DNA of 64,000 bases from Ignavibacteriota bacterium (lineage in GTDB: Bacteria; Bacteroidota; Ignavibacteria; UBA10030; SZUA-254), in the NCBI GenBank assembly GCA_025358305.1, contig JANYJZ010000013.1, positions 1-64,000 on the forward strand, written 5' to 3'. The notes beneath the pieces are model-generated. The model was given only the letters and a program-made list of their open reading frames with translations, had not been told where the DNA came from and ran no database searches. The position numbers and the translations under genes are program-made. Below, in pieces: positions 27,174-35,191 of the stretch. How positions within the stretch are numbered: the stretch's first letter is position 1; every line of letters begins with the position of its first letter.

Positions 27174-28187
27174 CTAGGAGCGTTTGCCCTGGAGGAACTC
27201 CTCGCAGAGCTTCATATCCTCCTCGCTTCCGAGGAACACGGGCGTGTGCTGGTGGAGCGACGTGGGGGCGACGTTGAGGACGCTTGTAGTGCCGTTGCTC
27301 GAGCGGCCGCCCGCCTGTTCGATGATGTACGCCATCGGGTTGCATTCGTACATGAGTCGGAGTTTCCCCTCGGGGTTCTTCTTGTCGCCGGGGTAGGCGA
27401 AGATGCCTCCGTAGAGGAGGGTCCGGTGCGCGTCCCCCACCATCGTGCCGATGTACCGAAGCGAATAGGGTCGGCCCGTCGCCTTGTCCTGCTGCTTGAG
27501 ATACGTGATGTAGTTCTGCATCCCCGGGTCCCAGTTGCTGAAATTCCCCTCGTTCATGCTGTAGATATTCCCCTTCTTCGGGATCCGGATGTTCTCGTGC
27601 GACAGGAGGAACTCCCCGACGCTCGGGTCAAGCGTGAATCCGTGGACGCCGTGCCCCGTGCAGTAGACGAAGATCGTGCTCGAGCCGTAGATGATGTATC
27701 CGGCCGCCACCTGCTTGTACCCCGGCTGGAGGCAGTCCTGAAGGGTCCCCTTCCCCGAGGTTGTCACCCGCTTGAAAATGCTGAAGATCGAACCGATGGT
27801 GATGTTCGCATCGATGTTCGAGGAGCCGTCGAGGGGGTCATAGAGGAGGACGTATTTACCCGTGACATACTCGTCCGGGATGTGGAGGATGTCCTCGTTC
27901 TCCTCCGAGGCCATGACGCAGATGTGCCCGCCGTGGTCCATCGCCTTGAAGATGGTCTCGTCGGCAAAGACGTCGAGCTTCTTGACGATATCCCCGCTCG
28001 AATTGGTCTGGTTTGTCGTCCCGAGGACGTCCACAAGGCCCGCTTTACTCACTTCGCGCCAGACGAGCTTCGCCGCAAGCGAAAGATCGTGCAGCAGCGC
28101 GGAAAATTCTCCCGTCGCGCCGGGATGCATCGATTCCTGCTCGTTGATGAAGCGTTCCAGCGTCATGAACTTCTTCGGTGGGGCCAT
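27174..28187 (-). CDS. fbp: Fructose-1,6-bisphosphatase, class I
   Basis: Hydrolyses fructose 1,6-bisphosphate to fructose 6-phosphate, the key gluconeogenic step. It has 337 residues from ATG 28187 (MAPPKKF); an in-frame ATG lies 3 codons earlier. Metal and substrate motifs are intact: VMASEENED, the class I signature YDPLDGSSNID near residue 120, and the C-terminal MAYIIEQAGGRSS that precedes the active-site Glu region. Together with pckA and pyk in the window it completes key control points of gluconeogenesis. It has its own promoter, divergent from etfBA. Confidence 0.95.
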   Translation of the reverse strand: MAPPKKFMTLERFINEQESMHPGATGEFSALLHDLSLAAKLVWREVSKAGLVDVLGTTNQTNSSGDIVKKLDVFADETIFKAMDHGGHICVMASEENEDILHIPDEYVTGKYVLLYDPLDGSSNIDANITIGSIFSIFKRVTTSGKGTLQDCLQPGYKQVAAGYIIYGSSTIFVYCTGHGVHGFTLDPSVGEFLLSHENIRIPKKGNIYSMNEGNFSNWDPGMQNYITYLKQQDKATGRPYSLRYIGTMVGDAHRTLLYGGIFAYPGDKKNPEGKLRLMYECNPMAYIIEQAGGRSSNGTTSVLNVAPTSLHQHTPVFLGSEEDMKLCEEFLQGKRS

Positions 28188-28239
28188 GCAGAGCATCCTT
28201 CGATGATGAGACGTGAGTGGTATCCGCCGGGCAAACGAA

Positions 28240-28270
28240 AAAATGTACCAAAATCCGTTTTCACTTGCAA
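28240..28270 (-). promoter_or_regulatory. Bacteroidota-type promoter of fbp
   Basis: Minus strand: TTG (plus 28268-28270), 20 bases, then TACATTTT (28240-28247), one mismatch from TAnnTTTG. It lies back to back with the etfBA promoter. Confidence 0.6.
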
Positions 28271-28278
28271 GGCGCGTG

Positions 28279-28309
28279 TTGCCTTTCAGGTGATTTCTGG
28301 GTATATTTG
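28279..28309 (+). promoter_or_regulatory. Bacteroidota-type promoter of etfBA
   Basis: TTG (28279-28281), 20 bases, then TATATTTG (28302-28309), an exact TAnnTTTG match. Predicted transcription starts about 65 bases before the etfB ATG. Confidence 0.65.
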
Positions 28310-28382
28310 ACCTGCATGAACGAGGTTTGCACCATCTCCATACCTCTCAAGGCATCTACGGACACTCTTGCGAACACGTGAT

Positions 28383-29129
28383 ATGAAGATCATCGTCTGT
28401 ATCAACCACGTTCCCGACACTGAAGCGAAGATCAAGATCGGCGCCGACGGCAGAACGATCGACAAAGCCGGCATCAACTACATGCTCAGCCCGTACGACG
28501 AGTTCGCCATCGAAGCGGCGCTCCGTCTGAAGGAGAAATTCGGCGGCGAGACGCTCGCGATCTCCCTCGGCGGAGACGTACACAAGGAGACCCTGCGCAA
28601 GGCGCTCGCGATGGGCGTGGAGAAGGCCCTCCTCCTCAAGGACGACTCCCCGCGCGACTCCGATTCCATCGGCCGCGCCCTCGCCGAAGAGATCAAAGCG
28701 CTCGCCCCGGACGTCGTGCTCTTCGGAAAGCAGTCGATCGACTACTCGGACGAGCTCCTCCCCGGCCTCGTCGCGGAACATATCGGCGCATCCTCCGTGA
28801 CGTGCGTCGTGAAGCTCGATGCCCAGGAGAAGAGCTTCGTCTGCGAGCGTGAGATCGAGGGCGGACACGAGGTCGTCACCGCGATCCTTCCGGTCGTCAT
28901 CAGCACGCAGAAAGGGCTCAACGAGCCTCGTTATCCTTCTTTGAAGGGGATCATGGGCGCGAAATCGAAGCCGATCGAAGAGCGTCAGCCGAAGGCGTTC
29001 GACTCGCTCGTCGAGGTCGTCGCGATGAGCAAGCCCCCCGCGAAGCAGGCCGGGAAGATCGTCGGCACCGACGCCTCCGCGGCCGCGGAGCTCGTCCGGC
29101 TCCTCCACGAGGAAGCAAAGGTCATTTGA
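28383..29129 (+). CDS. etfB: Electron transfer flavoprotein subunit beta
   Basis: Small subunit (248 residues) of the ETF heterodimer, which carries electrons from acyl-CoA and other dehydrogenases to the respiratory chain and binds AMP. The start MKIIVCINHVPDTEAKIKI at 28383 matches the family; the frame opens 5 codons earlier. The segment LSPYDEFAIEAALRLKEKFGG is the usual N-terminal core, and GKQSIDYSDELLPGLVAEHIG is the AMP-binding region. The partner etfA begins 40 bases downstream. Dehydrogenase partners are not in this window. Confidence 0.95.
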   Translation: MKIIVCINHVPDTEAKIKIGADGRTIDKAGINYMLSPYDEFAIEAALRLKEKFGGETLAISLGGDVHKETLRKALAMGVEKALLLKDDSPRDSDSIGRALAEEIKALAPDVVLFGKQSIDYSDELLPGLVAEHIGASSVTCVVKLDAQEKSFVCEREIEGGHEVVTAILPVVISTQKGLNEPRYPSLKGIMGAKSKPIEERQPKAFDSLVEVVAMSKPPAKQAGKIVGTDASAAAELVRLLHEEAKVI

Positions 29130-29169
29130 CACCCCTACGAATTGCATATCCTCCTTTCCCCCCGACCAT

Positions 29170-30144
29170 ATGAAAATACTGGCATTCGCTGAACAGCGAG
29201 AGGGCAAATTCAAGAAGTCCGCATTCGAGGTCACGCAGGCCGCCAAGAAGCTCGGCGGCCAGCTCGGCATGGAGGTCATCGCCGTCGTTGTCGGCGACTC
29301 GGTCTCCGGCATCGCCGGCGAACTCGGCGCCTACGGCGCCGGACGCATCCTTACCGTGCAGGACCCGCGGCTCCATTTCTATTCGACGACGGCGTACGCA
29401 AAGGTCATCGCGGAGATCGCCCGGCGTGAAAACGCCGGCGTCATCCTCCTTCCCGCGAGCCAGATGGGAAAGGACCTCGCCCCTCGGCTCGGCGCAAAAC
29501 TCAATGCCGGCGTCGCGGCGGACTGCACCGCACTCGCCGTCGGCGGGAGCGACATCGTCGCTTCGCGACCGATCTACGCGGGCAAGGCGATGATCTCCGT
29601 GAAGGTCACCTCTCCGGTGAAGATCTTCACGCTCCGTCCGAACGTGTTCACCGCCTCCCCCGTCAACGGGGCGGCGTCATCGGTCGAGGCCTGTACGGTC
29701 GACCTCGCCGACGCAGACTTCAGCGCGAAAGCGACCTCCGTGAAGGTCGCCGAGGGGCGTCCCGACGTGACCGAGGCGAGCATCATCGTCTCCGGCGGCC
29801 GCGGCATGAAGGGCCCAGAACATTTCCACCTCATCGAGACGCTCGCCGATGTGCTCGGCGGTGCGGTCGGCGCCTCCCGCGCCGTCGTCGACGCCGGATG
29901 GCGCCCGCACGACGAGCAGGTGGGCCAGACGGGAAAAACGGTCTCGCCCTCGCTCTACCTGGCCTGCGGGATCTCCGGCGCCGTGCAGCATATCGCCGGA
30001 ATGTCCTCGTCGAAGTGCATCGTTGCAGTGAACAAGGACAAGGACGCCCCTATCTTCCAGATCGCGGACTACGGCATCGTTGGGGACGTGTTCGAAGTCC
30101 TCCCTGCGCTGACGGCAGAACTGAAAAAGACTCTCGGCAAATAA
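29170..30144 (+). CDS. etfA: Electron transfer flavoprotein subunit alpha
   Basis: Large FAD-binding subunit (324 residues) of ETF. The N-terminal domain (1-190) pairs with EtfB. The C-terminal domain carries the FAD motif, seen as SGGRGMKGPEHFHLIE, then GASRAVVDAGWRPHDEQVGQTGKTV and LYLACGISGAVQHIAGM. The electrons it receives normally pass to ETF:quinone oxidoreductase, which is not encoded here. No clear Shine-Dalgarno precedes the ATG, so it may depend on coupling to etfB. Confidence 0.95.
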   Translation: MKILAFAEQREGKFKKSAFEVTQAAKKLGGQLGMEVIAVVVGDSVSGIAGELGAYGAGRILTVQDPRLHFYSTTAYAKVIAEIARRENAGVILLPASQMGKDLAPRLGAKLNAGVAADCTALAVGGSDIVASRPIYAGKAMISVKVTSPVKIFTLRPNVFTASPVNGAASSVEACTVDLADADFSAKATSVKVAEGRPDVTEASIIVSGGRGMKGPEHFHLIETLADVLGGAVGASRAVVDAGWRPHDEQVGQTGKTVSPSLYLACGISGAVQHIAGMSSSKCIVAVNKDKDAPIFQIADYGIVGDVFEVLPALTAELKKTLGK

Positions 30145-30159
30145 TCAGACAGGTATAGC

Positions 30160-30726
30160 GTGGAAAAAATTCAGGTCGATATCCTCGGTTTGCAGACGAG
30201 CCCCGCGAGCGGCGGAGCCTACGCCCTCATCCTTAAAGAGGTGAGCGGCAACCGGCGTCTGCCGATTATCATCGGCGCCTTCGAGGCGCAGTCCATCGCG
30301 CTCGAGATGGAGGGGATCAAGCCCCCCCGTCCGCTCACGCACGACCTGATGAAGAACCTCATCGAGACGATGGGGGCCGACCTCGCAGAAGTGATCATCA
30401 GCGAACTCCGGGACAGCACGTTCTACGCGAAGCTCATGTTCGAAGCACAGGAGGTCGACGCGCGACCGAGCGACGCGATCGCGCTCGCGGTGCGCTTTGG
30501 TTCGCCGATCTTCGTCGCCGAAAAGGTGATGGATGAGGCGGGGTTCCTGCCAGAAGCGGAAGAGCCGGAAGGCGGCGAAGCGGCCGCTCCACCGAAGGGA
30601 AAAGAGGGCAAGCTCACGAAGATCGAAGCTCTCAGGGTGCAGCTCAAAGAGGCGGTGGAACGCGAGGATTACGAACGGGCGGCGCAACTCCGGGACGAGA
30701 TCAGGACCATCGAACAGCGGCACTGA
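30160..30726 (+). CDS. Bifunctional nuclease family protein with UVR motif
   Basis: A 188-residue protein starting at GTG 30160. Residues 1-130 are the bifunctional nuclease (BFN, formerly DUF151) domain, with GAFEAQSIALEMEG and RPSDAIALAVRFGSPIFV as landmarks. A Pro/Glu-rich linker leads to a C-terminal UVR motif (KIEALRVQLKEAVEREDYERAAQLRDEI), the UvrB/UvrC interaction helix pair. Relatives of this two-domain form are common in the Bacteroidota/Chlorobi group. Nuclease activity is known only for some plant and bacterial members. It follows etfA by 15 bases, probably in the same operon. Confidence 0.88.
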   Translation: MEKIQVDILGLQTSPASGGAYALILKEVSGNRRLPIIIGAFEAQSIALEMEGIKPPRPLTHDLMKNLIETMGADLAEVIISELRDSTFYAKLMFEAQEVDARPSDAIALAVRFGSPIFVAEKVMDEAGFLPEAEEPEGGEAAAPPKGKEGKLTKIEALRVQLKEAVEREDYERAAQLRDEIRTIEQRH

Positions 30727-30760
30727 CGCCAGCCCCGGCGGACGTCGACGCACGCGAACA

Positions 30761-31471
30761 TCACTTCAGCAACCGCACCATCTCCCTCACGGCGCTCCCC
30801 AGGCCGACCTCGACCGCACGCACGATCACCGCGTGCCCGATGCTCACCTCTTGGATCTCATGGATCTTCTTCACAGGACCCATGTTGGCGTAATTGAGCC
30901 CGTGACCGGCGTTTACGGTAAGTCCGAGCGTCCGGCCCAGGAGGGCCGCCGCCGCGATGCGCCGCAGCTGCCGCCGCCGGGCCTCGGCCGTCCGGGCGTT
31001 CGCGTACTCGCCGGTGTGGAGTTCGATCATGTCCGCGCCGATCTCTTTCGACATTTCGATCTGCTCCGCGACCGGGTCGACGAAGAGGCTCACCGGAATA
31101 TTCTTCTCATGAAAGCGCTCGACCGACATCCGCAGCGATCGATGTGACCGCACGACGTCGAGCCCACCTTCTGTGGTCAGTTCCTTCCTCTTCTCCGGCA
31201 CGAGCGTCACAAGATCGGGACCGATCCTCCGCGCGATCGCGATGATCTCCGGCGTCGCCGCCATTTCAAGATCGAGTTTCGTCGTGAGCGCGTCTCGCAA
31301 GCGCCGGACGTCCGCGTCGCGGATGTGGCGCCGGTCCTCGCGCAAGTGGCAGACGATGCCGTCCGCACCCGCGCGCTCGCAGACGAGCGCCGCCTCGACC
31401 GGATCGGGCTGCGATTCCCCGCGCGCATTGCGCAGGGTGGCAACATGGTCGATGTTGATGCAGAGGCGCAT
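30761..31471 (-). CDS. pdxJ: Pyridoxine 5'-phosphate synthase
   Basis: Closes the pyridoxine ring from 1-deoxyxylulose 5-phosphate and 3-amino-2-oxopropyl phosphate, the last building step of DXP-dependent vitamin B6 synthesis. It has 236 residues with the expected N-terminus MRLCINIDHVATLRNARG. The longer open frame to 31894 overlaps ybbR and is not real. Other motifs are VCHLREDRRHI, IELHTGEYANA and LTVNAGHGLNY (phosphate-binding loop region). It begins 8 bases after the YbbR stop, in the same operon. Confidence 0.95.
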   Translation of the reverse strand: MRLCINIDHVATLRNARGESQPDPVEAALVCERAGADGIVCHLREDRRHIRDADVRRLRDALTTKLDLEMAATPEIIAIARRIGPDLVTLVPEKRKELTTEGGLDVVRSHRSLRMSVERFHEKNIPVSLFVDPVAEQIEMSKEIGADMIELHTGEYANARTAEARRRQLRRIAAAALLGRTLGLTVNAGHGLNYANMGPVKKIHEIQEVSIGHAVIVRAVEVGLGSAVREMVRLLK

Positions 31472-31479
31472 GGGGGTGA

Positions 31480-32403
31480 TCAGAGCCGTGACCGGATGAT
31501 GAACTGGAACCGTTCGGGCTTCCTGCTTACCACCTTGATGCCGGCGGGGCCCTGGAGCGTCGGGTAGATCGAGTTCGCCGAATCTTCCACGAGCGCCTGG
31601 TAGTCGATCGTCGCCTGGAAGCTCTCGAGCGTGAGTTTCGCGAGCTGGTCGATGCCGCCGCGCGCGATGATGTCCATGCGAGGCGGGATGAAGATGACCT
31701 CCTTGTTCGGCGGGGCGGCGGTGACGTTCACCGGTATGCCGGCGAAGCTCTTCTCCGCGAACGGCTGCACGTTGATGCTGAGGTGCGTGAGCGGTTGGAC
31801 GAGGTGGTACGCATAGTTGTCGGACGGCTCGAGGGGGAGGTCCACCTCGACGGGCCCGCGGAGCCCCTCGAGCTTCCGGTACGCGGTCGGCCACTCCGTC
31901 AACGTGGCGATCGCCCGCTGCGTTCCGCCGATGAGGACGCTTTCTGGCGTCACCCTCATCGGGCCGACCTGGCCGTAGCCTTCGTGGAACGTGTAGACGA
32001 CGCGGGGGGTCACGGGAACGCGCTTCTCGCGGTAGTCATCGACGGCGAGAACGAGCGTATCGGGCTTCACGTCGAGCACCTGGACCGATACCGGCAGCTT
32101 GATGTGCTCGAGGACGTCTTGGGCGGTGACGACGTAGGGCTCGCGGCTCAGGGAGGAGAGATCGATGTAGTACTTCATGTCGGGGGCGAACCAGAGTGCG
32201 GCGAGCATCCATCCGTTCCCGTGGAACCGAACGGTCATGTTCTTCGGGACGGCGTATTTCAGCGTCTGCCCCTCGCGCTGGTTTTCGAGGATCACCGGGA
32301 TCATCCGGACGATTGTGTAGTCATACCGCATGTTGGCGGACACCCAGGTGAGGATGGCGAAGAGGATCGCGGCGATGACGATATGGTAGCGTTTATTCTC
32401 CAT
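31480..32403 (-). CDS. YbbR-like domain protein
   Basis: A 307-residue membrane-anchored protein with one N-terminal transmembrane helix (about 7-24) and an extracytoplasmic part of YbbR-like repeats. Recurrent segments such as VPVTPRV and VEVDLPLEPSD end with repeats like IPVNVTAAP. In Firmicutes YbbR (CdaR) regulates the c-di-AMP synthase CdaA, whose gene is usually adjacent; here no cdaA is next to it and pdxJ follows instead. The role in this lineage is therefore open. The start ATG 32403 is immediately followed by the anchor segment. Confidence 0.8.
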   Translation of the reverse strand: MENKRYHIVIAAILFAILTWVSANMRYDYTIVRMIPVILENQREGQTLKYAVPKNMTVRFHGNGWMLAALWFAPDMKYYIDLSSLSREPYVVTAQDVLEHIKLPVSVQVLDVKPDTLVLAVDDYREKRVPVTPRVVYTFHEGYGQVGPMRVTPESVLIGGTQRAIATLTEWPTAYRKLEGLRGPVEVDLPLEPSDNYAYHLVQPLTHLSINVQPFAEKSFAGIPVNVTAAPPNKEVIFIPPRMDIIARGGIDQLAKLTLESFQATIDYQALVEDSANSIYPTLQGPAGIKVVSRKPERFQFIIRSRL

Positions 32404-32446
32404 GCCTCACGGAAAACGCGCTTACAATGCTGAGGGACCAGCTAGA

Positions 32447-32480
32447 ATAAAAAACTCCATCCGGGGACCCAGGATGGAGT
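32447..32480 (-). terminator. Rho-independent terminator of the BMC-H operon
   Basis: Minus strand: actccatcc (plus 32472-32480) pairs with ggatggagt (32454-32462), followed by six T (32449-32454). It closes the two-gene shell-protein transcript before ybbR. Confidence 0.9.
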
Positions 32481-32498
32481 GTCGTAATGGGAGTTGGT

Positions 32499-33095
32499 TC
32501 ATCGGGGGAAACGGACCTTCATGATGAGCTCCATGAGCTCGTTCCTGTTCGCCCGGGAGATCTGCCGTCCGGCGATCGGGAGTCCGGGCATGCTCCGGGC
32601 GTAGCGCCGCAGGGCATGGACGGAGAGGGCCTCGATCTCGGCGCGGTACGTCTGTTCGTCGTCGCTCATTGGAACGGGGTCAGGTGCGTGTTCTTCGGCC
32701 GGTGCGCTCTCGGAGGCCGGTGCGGCGGCGGCGCGCTTCGGACGGGCGGGCTGTTTCTCCCGCCGGGGTTTCGGTTCCGCCGCGGGAAGCTGCACCGAGG
32801 GGCGCTCCTTCGTCTGGGACGCCGGCGGAAAGATGAGGATCTCGATCTCGTCGTCGGGACGCGGAATGACATGGACGGAGACGAGTTCGCCGACGCGCTG
32901 CGCTGCCGCTGCGCCGGCGTCGACCGCCGCGCGCACGGCGGCAACGTCGCCGCGGATCTTGATCGTCATGAGACCGGCGTCCGCGCGTTCGCGGCCGAGG
33001 AGCTCGACGTCGGCGGCTTTCGTCGCCGCGTCCGCCGCCTCGATCGCTCCGATCAGACCTCGCGTCTCAATCAATCCTAATGCGTAATCAAGCAT
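32499..33095 (-). CDS. BMC-domain shell protein with long C-terminal extension
   Basis: Residues 1-90 form a hexamer-type bacterial microcompartment domain (LGLIETRGLIGAIEAADAATK, then MTIKIRGDVAAVRAAVDAG and VHVIPRP). The pore loop reads RADAGL, with Asp39 at a position that is usually small and uncharged, hinting at different pore selectivity. A Pro/Ala/Lys/Glu-rich linker (about 95-150) leads to a 45-residue helical C-terminal module ending NRNELMELIMKVRFPR, which resembles a SAP/Rho-N-like fold; that likeness is only visual. It is the second gene of the minus-strand shell operon, 96 bases after the first, with two hairpins between. Confidence 0.9.
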   Translation of the reverse strand: MLDYALGLIETRGLIGAIEAADAATKAADVELLGRERADAGLMTIKIRGDVAAVRAAVDAGAAAAQRVGELVSVHVIPRPDDEIEILIFPPASQTKERPSVQLPAAEPKPRREKQPARPKRAAAAPASESAPAEEHAPDPVPMSDDEQTYRAEIEALSVHALRRYARSMPGLPIAGRQISRANRNELMELIMKVRFPR

Positions 33096-33126
33096 GATGG
33101 GTGCCCAAGGAAAACTCTTCTGCGAT

Positions 33127-33183
33127 GTTCCCTGCCCGGGAACACGATGATCAGTCCGCCGTTCCCCTTGTGGGGAACGGCGG
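33127..33183 (-). other. Two stem-loops between the shell genes
   Basis: A perfect 12-bp stem, ccgccgttcccc (33156-33167) with ggggaacggcgg (33172-33183) and a 4-base loop, is followed in the transcript by a shorter 6-bp stem, gttccc/gggaac (33127-33143). Neither has a T run, so they more likely act as partial attenuator or RNA-stability elements, setting more of the first shell protein than the second. Confidence 0.6.
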
Positions 33184-33191
33184 AGGAACGA

Positions 33192-33488
33192 TTACTTTCC
33201 CTGAGGGCGTTTGGGGAGAATGAGTTCCACGTCCATATGCGGGCGCGGAATGACATGGACGGAGACGAGCTCGCCGACGCGCTGTGCCGCCGCTGCGCCT
33301 GCATCGGTTGCGGCCTTCACCGCACCGACATCGCCGCGGACCATCACGGTGACATAACCGCCGCCGATGACCTCTTTACCGATCAAGGTGACCTTCGCCG
33401 CCTTCACCATTGCATCCGCTGCTTCGATCGAGCCGACGAGACCTTTGGTCTCAACCATGCCGAGCGCGTCGAGTGAGATATCTGCCAT
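33192..33488 (-). CDS. Bacterial microcompartment hexameric shell protein (PduA/EutM-like)
   Basis: A 98-residue, single-BMC-domain protein that forms hexameric tiles of a microcompartment facet. Near-canonical segments are [40 protein letters not shown] and [19 protein letters not shown], close to PduA and EutM. The central pore loop is IGGGY (Gly42-Gly44), a small neutral pore suited to small metabolites. A strong promoter and AAGGAG site precede it, as expected for an abundant shell component. It faces the aminotransferase operon across a 485-base divergent region. Confidence 0.97.
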   Translation of the reverse strand: MADISLDALGMVETKGLVGSIEAADAMVKAAKVTLIGKEVIGGGYVTVMVRGDVGAVKAATDAGAAAAQRVGELVSVHVIPRPHMDVELILPKRPQGK

Positions 33489-33538
33489 GAAAAACTCCTT
33501 TCAAACGATAGTAAAAAGACGTAGAAATTCGTGACTCG

Positions 33539-33567
33539 AATATACTCAAACGGGAGCATATTGTCAA
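33539..33567 (-). promoter_or_regulatory. Strong promoter of the BMC-H operon
   Basis: Minus strand: TTGACA (plus 33562-33567), a 17-base spacer, TATATT (33539-33544). It also fits TTG-N20-TATATTCG. It is followed by AAGGAG (33495-33500) 6 bases before the shell-gene ATG, a combination suggesting high expression. Confidence 0.75.
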
Positions 33568-33958
33568 CACACAAGGGCGTTTGGTGGATTTTCGCTTCGT
33601 TTCAGCTGAATGCTCCTCCCGCCGGTCATGCCACGCCTGGAAGTGTGCTCCGGGGCCTCCGGACCCGGGCGCGTGATCCCCGGGCTCCCCGCATGCCGCA
33701 CCCCGCTCTTCCCTGGAGTGCAATCCGCCACGTTCCGCCCCGATCGGAGAAGCGGCGCCGCATCGAGTGTTCACGCTGCTGCTCGGCGGCGGAGAGGCTG
33801 CGATGGACTCCCTCGCAGTCAGCAAAGCACACCAAACGGTCCCGATTCCGCTTTTATTTTTGCCTGCATTTTCGTACAATGGCACTGCAACGACTTCCTT
33901 GTCATTTCGTTCCCGCTTGTTCTTCCCATGAATATGAAAAACCTGAAACGTTGAGATC

Positions 33959-33964
33959 GGAGGT
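33959..33964 (+). promoter_or_regulatory. Strong ribosome-binding site of the aminotransferase gene
   Basis: GGAGGT lies 9 bases before ATG 33974 and fixes the start of the plus-strand BMC operon. Confidence 0.75.
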
Positions 33965-33973
33965 GGACCTTCC

Positions 33974-35191
33974 ATGAGGATAAGCCAGCTCGCGCAATCG
34001 ATCGCAGAGTCGCCGACACTGAAGCTCAATGAAGAGGCGAGGCTTCTTCGTGAGAAAGGCGAAGCGGTGATCCATCTTGGTGCCGGAGAGCCGAAGAACA
34101 AGGCTCCCATCAATGCGATCCTCAGTTCGGCGGCAAAGCTCGTTACCGGCGATGTGAAGTATACGCCGACCGACGGGACGCCGGGCCTCAAGAAGGCCAT
34201 CATCCGCTACACGGAGGAGCATTACGACAGGATGGTCGCCCCGGAGAACGTCATCGTGTCGGCGGGAGCCAAACAGTCGGTCTACAACGTGCTCTATTCG
34301 ATCATCAACCCGCAGGACGAGGTGATCATCCTTGCGCCGTACTGGGTGAGCTACCCGGAAATGGTGCGAATGGTCCTCGGCGTTCCGGTGATCGTGACGC
34401 CGGAAGACGGCACATTCCATCCGAGGATGGAGGACATCACGAAGGTCGTCGGCCCGAATACCAGGGCCATCATCGTCAACAGCCCGAACAATCCCTCCGG
34501 CGCCGTCTATAGCGACGAGTTCATCAAGGAGATCGTCGATTTCTGTGAGACGAAGGGGATCTATCTCATCGTCGATGACATCTACCACAAGTTGATCTTC
34601 GACGGCCGCAAGTCGCCCAACGCCTACAGCCATACGAAGCGGGACATCGAGAACACGATGGTCATCCTCATCAACGGCATCTCAAAGCTCTACGGCATGA
34701 CGGGATTCCGGATCGGCTGGGCGATCGCGAATAAGAAACTCGTGGGCGTCATGACGAACGTCCAGGGACAGATGACCACGACCACGTCCGTCATCCTCCA
34801 GGCCGCGGCGGAAGGGGCGCTTATGGGATTGCAGAGCATCGTGGACAATCTGCGGCTCACCATGGAGAACAACCGGAACATCATGGTGCAGGAGCTCAAA
34901 GGGTTCACCGGCGTGCACATCACCAAGCCGGGCGGCACATTCTACTGCCTGCCTGATTTCAGGGCCTACAAGAAGAGCTCCGTCGAACTCTCCAACCTCC
35001 TGCTGAAGAAGGCGCTGGTCGTCACCGTTCCCGGAAAGGAGTTCGGGATGGAGGGCCACCTCCGCTTGAGCTTCTGCGGCTCCATCAAGGACATCAAACA
35101 GGGAGTTGAACGCATCAAATGGGCGCTTGACCCGAATTCGCCGAACGAGATCTTCATCGGCGACCGCAAGATCGTGAGGGATTGGCTATGA
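33974..35191 (+). CDS. Aspartate-type PLP aminotransferase in BMC operon
   Basis: A 405-residue class I/II (fold type I) aminotransferase. The N-terminus SPTLKLNEEARLLREKGE and IHLGAGEP are typical of bacterial aspartate aminotransferases. SPNNPSGAVY and the PLP-lysine segment NGISKLYGMTGFRIGW (Lys near 237) follow. It likely interconverts aspartate and oxaloacetate, though other amino acids are possible. The last 20 residues (after WALDPNSP, ending IVRDWL) extend past the usual end and could be a cargo-targeting helix; this is speculation. The stop overlaps the pckA start (ATGA), so oxaloacetate made here could pass to that enzyme. Confidence 0.9.
   Translation: MRISQLAQSIAESPTLKLNEEARLLREKGEAVIHLGAGEPKNKAPINAILSSAAKLVTGDVKYTPTDGTPGLKKAIIRYTEEHYDRMVAPENVIVSAGAKQSVYNVLYSIINPQDEVIILAPYWVSYPEMVRMVLGVPVIVTPEDGTFHPRMEDITKVVGPNTRAIIVNSPNNPSGAVYSDEFIKEIVDFCETKGIYLIVDDIYHKLIFDGRKSPNAYSHTKRDIENTMVILINGISKLYGMTGFRIGWAIANKKLVGVMTNVQGQMTTTTSVILQAAAEGALMGLQSIVDNLRLTMENNRNIMVQELKGFTGVHITKPGGTFYCLPDFRAYKKSSVELSNLLLKKALVVTVPGKEFGMEGHLRLSFCGSIKDIKQGVERIKWALDPNSPNEIFIGDRKIVRDWL

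Larger units (their letters stand above)
33489..33973. other. Divergent control region of the BMC locus
   Basis: A 485-base stretch with no convincing gene between the shell operon (minus) and the aminotransferase operon (plus). It holds the minus-strand promoter at 33539-33567, an isolated TATTTTTG (33855-33862) that could be a plus-strand minus-7 element but lacks an upstream TTG, and a Shine-Dalgarno at 33959. Short open frames in it have biased, non-protein-like composition. It is the likely place for a regulator of both operons; no operator repeat stood out. Confidence 0.5.

Noticed and set aside
33531-33977. Plus-strand open frame in the BMC divergent region
   Set aside because: Pro/Arg/Ala-rich, no ribosome site, no family; overlaps the real aminotransferase start.
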